Assembly (NCBI GenBank): GCA_965200465.1
Contig: OZ241358.1
Location: forward strand, 744,001 to 808,000
Origin: Azophilus sp965200465
Lineage (GTDB): Bacteria; Pseudomonadota; Gammaproteobacteria; Pseudomonadales; Azotimanducaceae
DNA: 64,000 bases
Direction: 5' to 3'
Position numbers and translations under genes: made by a program. Positions 62,454 to 64,000 of this stretch are shown here, one piece after another. Below the pieces are notes generated by a model. That model saw nothing but the letters and a program-made list of their open reading frames with translations. It made no database searches and was not told the DNA's origin. Every line of letters starts with the position of its first letter. Positions within the stretch are counted from its first letter, which is position 1.

Positions 62454-64000
62454 CTTCCGCTTCGCTCCGCCGGCGCCGCTGAACCTCCCTGGGATCGTTC
62501 CAGGCCCGGCCGCCGCTGGTTGACGCACTGTGCTCCGCCGCGTCCGCTTGGCCCTCCGCCGCGGTCGGCGGGTTCCCTTCGCTGCCGCCGGCCTCGCTCT
62601 TGACCGCCGGCAAGTCGGCTGCGTTGGGTTCCGCAGCTTCCGGTTGCGGGGCGTCGTTGACTGAGGGCGACGCCTGTGTACTGTCGGATGCCTCTTGGCC
62701 CGTCGTGTTGACTGGCGCTGCCGGTTCGTCTTGGCGCTCGGCGATCGGCTCGGCGGGACGGCCGGCGCCTTGCGCAGTTTGGGGAGCTTCCTCCTGCCGA
62801 ACCTGCTCCGCCACCTTGCCTCGGTCTCGCCGCGGCAGCCGCCGGCTTTGCGCTATGGCCTCTGCGGAGGGCGCCCGGCTCGCTGGGCTTGCGGCGTCCT
62901 TTGCCGGCAGTTCCCCGTCTTGCCGAGGGCTGGCGCCGTCGCCTGAGCCGGCACTGGCCTCGCCAGCCTCTGATGCGGCCTGGCGGGGCGGCTTCTCCGC
63001 CGCCTTGCGCCCCTTGCGCGGCCTTTCGCTGCGCTCCCCCTCGCCGCGGCTTGCGCTCCTGTTCCTGCGTTCAGCCTTGGGGCCGCCTTTGCGGCTCGTT
63101 GCCTCCCTCGGCTCCTTCTTGTCTTGCCGGCGACCGGACTTGCCGTTGTTCTTGGCGCCTTTGGCGGTGGGCCTGTCCGCCGCCTTGGCGCCGCCGCGTT
63201 GGCCCTTGCGCTGTTTCTTTTTGACGGCGGCCTTGGCCGGCGCCGCGGCCGGCGAGGCGTCGGAAAACAGGCTGCTCCACAGGCGGTGCAAGAACCCAGG
63301 CTCCTTGCGGGGCGCCGCGGCCGGCTTCGCCGCGGTTGGCGCCGGAGCAGCCGGCGGAACCGTCTTGACCACTGGTTCGCCCAGCGGCGCAGCCGCGCCC
63401 CGGCGGGGAGACGGCCCGCCCGCTTCGGGCGCCGTTAGTTCCGTAAGCTCGTAGCTCGGCGCGTCGAAGCCGGAGCTTTCGTCGCCGTCCCGGACGCCCC
63501 GAACCTCGTACTGCGGGGTCTCCATGTTGACGTTGGGAACGATGACGATGTGGGTCTTGGTGCGCCGCTCGATGTCGATCACCTCTTGGCGCTTTTCGTT
63601 CAACAGATAGGAGGCGATGTTGAGCGGCACGAGGGCGCGGACTCCGGCGCTGCGCTCCTTCAGGGACTCTTCTTCGACGATGCGCAGGATGGCCAGCGCC
63701 AGCGACTTGGTGTCCTGAATGCGGCCTTGGCCGCTGCAGCGAGGGCAAACCTCCGTGGTCAGCTCCTCCAAGGACGGGCGCAGGCGCTGCCGCGACATCT
63801 GCATCAGCCCGAATTGGGAGATGCGTCCGACTTGCACCCGGGCGCGGTCCTGGCGCAGGGTGCTGCGCATCCTGTCCTCCACGGCCCGCTGGTTCTCGGC
63901 GCTGGACATGTCGATGAAGTCGATGACGATCAGCCCGCCCATGTCGCGCAGCCGCAGTTGCCGGGCCACCTCCTCCACGGCCTCCATGTTGGTGGTCATC
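62434..64000 (-). CDS. rne: Ribonuclease E, C-terminal part (5' end outside window)
   Basis: Main endoribonuclease of mRNA decay and the core of the degradosome. Visible in order: the end of the catalytic domain with RQLRLRDMGGLIVIDFIDMS (contains one catalytic Asp), the Zn-link CPRCSGQG (both cysteines), and the small domain (SLALAILRIVEEESLKERSA). The long unstructured scaffold follows, rich in Lys, Arg, Ala, Pro and Glu (about 185-520 of the visible part), where partner-binding segments would lie. The S1 domain and the second catalytic Asp lie beyond 64000. The scaffold shows no clear RhlB or enolase site that I can name. Confidence 0.92.
   Translation of the reverse strand, partial: MTTNMEAVEEVARQLRLRDMGGLIVIDFIDMSSAENQRAVEDRMRSTLRQDRARVQVGRISQFGLMQMSRQRLRPSLEELTTEVCPRCSGQGRIQDTKSLALAILRIVEEESLKERSAGVRALVPLNIASYLLNEKRQEVIDIERRTKTHIVIVPNVNMETPQYEVRGVRDGDESSGFDAPSYELTELTAPEAGGPSPRRGAAAPLGEPVVKTVPPAAPAPTAAKPAAAPRKEPGFLHRLWSSLFSDASPAAAPAKAAVKKKQRKGQRGGAKAADRPTAKGAKNNGKSGRRQDKKEPREATSRKGGPKAERRNRSASRGEGERSERPRKGRKAAEKPPRQAASEAGEASAGSGDGASPRQDGELPAKDAASPASRAPSAEAIAQSRRLPRRDRGKVAEQVRQEEAPQTAQGAGRPAEPIAERQDEPAAPVNTTGQEASDSTQASPSVNDAPQPEAAEPNAADLPAVKSEAGGSEGNPPTAAEGQADAAEHSASTSGGRAWNDPREVQRRRRSEAEVREDAV

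Overview
The window is a GC-rich (roughly 60-65 %) chromosome segment of a gammaproteobacterium. The evidence is gene content and order: tig-clpP-clpX-hupB-ppiD, a YafS-like methyltransferase next to rnhA and dnaQ, csiV-mfd, lolC-lolD-lolE, and msbA-lpxK-kdsB-murB. Leucine TTG codons are frequent and GTG starts are common. Lipid A, LPS-KDO and Lol genes show a Gram-negative envelope. TRAP, NhaB and NSS transporters and carnitine-type genes suggest a marine or host-associated heterotroph; this is inference only. I see no rRNA, tRNA, CRISPR array, integrase or transposase.

Layout. 1-7.3 kb: protein quality control (trigger factor, ClpP, ClpX, HU, PpiD), then RNase HI and DNA polymerase III epsilon; lon is missing from its usual slot between clpX and hupB. 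7.4-12.4 kb: NhaB, UbiA and a TRAP QM permease pair without a binding protein. 12.4-17.2 kb: a defence and decay zone with a VapC remnant, a type II R-M pair, two tails of type III restriction genes flanking a caspase/CHAT-like protein, and a Fic protein. 17.2-21.9 kb: csiV and mfd. 22.0-24.4 kb: a broken ATPase gene and a lower-GC three-gene operon (unknown protein, MbcA/ParS-type antitoxin, RES toxin).

24.6-29.2 kb: a tightly coupled operon for a 2-oxoacid:acceptor oxidoreductase with a flavin/Fe-S partner. 29.2-30.4 kb: mostly non-coding, but it holds a promoter, a 16-bp inverted repeat and a small gene interrupted in frame by a run of 16 G, plus remnants of a surface-type repeat protein. 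30.4-35.9 kb: NSS and MATE transporters, a BKACE/carnitine dehydrogenase pair and an RhtB exporter. 36-42 kb: a second accessory zone with a second Fic, an orphan antitoxin, a NotI-like R-M pair, fossil tails of a pilus secretin and an XRE regulator, and a PvuII-type methyltransferase fused to a ribbon-helix-helix domain whose downstream partner is frameshifted.

42-46.3 kb: an M50-like membrane protease and an acetoacetyl-CoA synthetase / SDR / enoyl-CoA hydratase operon. 46.5-64 kb: envelope and housekeeping genes (ApbE lipoprotein, LolCDE, DUF2062, ComEC, ClpB, a coiled-coil membrane protein, GalU, KdsB, MurB, the C-terminal part of RNase E). Here MsbA and LpxK are encoded as a single fused protein.

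The most notable points are the MsbA-LpxK fusion, the three-gene RES toxin operon with an unknown overlapping first gene, the G16-interrupted small gene with a structured leader, and the two clusters of R-M, Fic and toxin genes with many decayed fragments.
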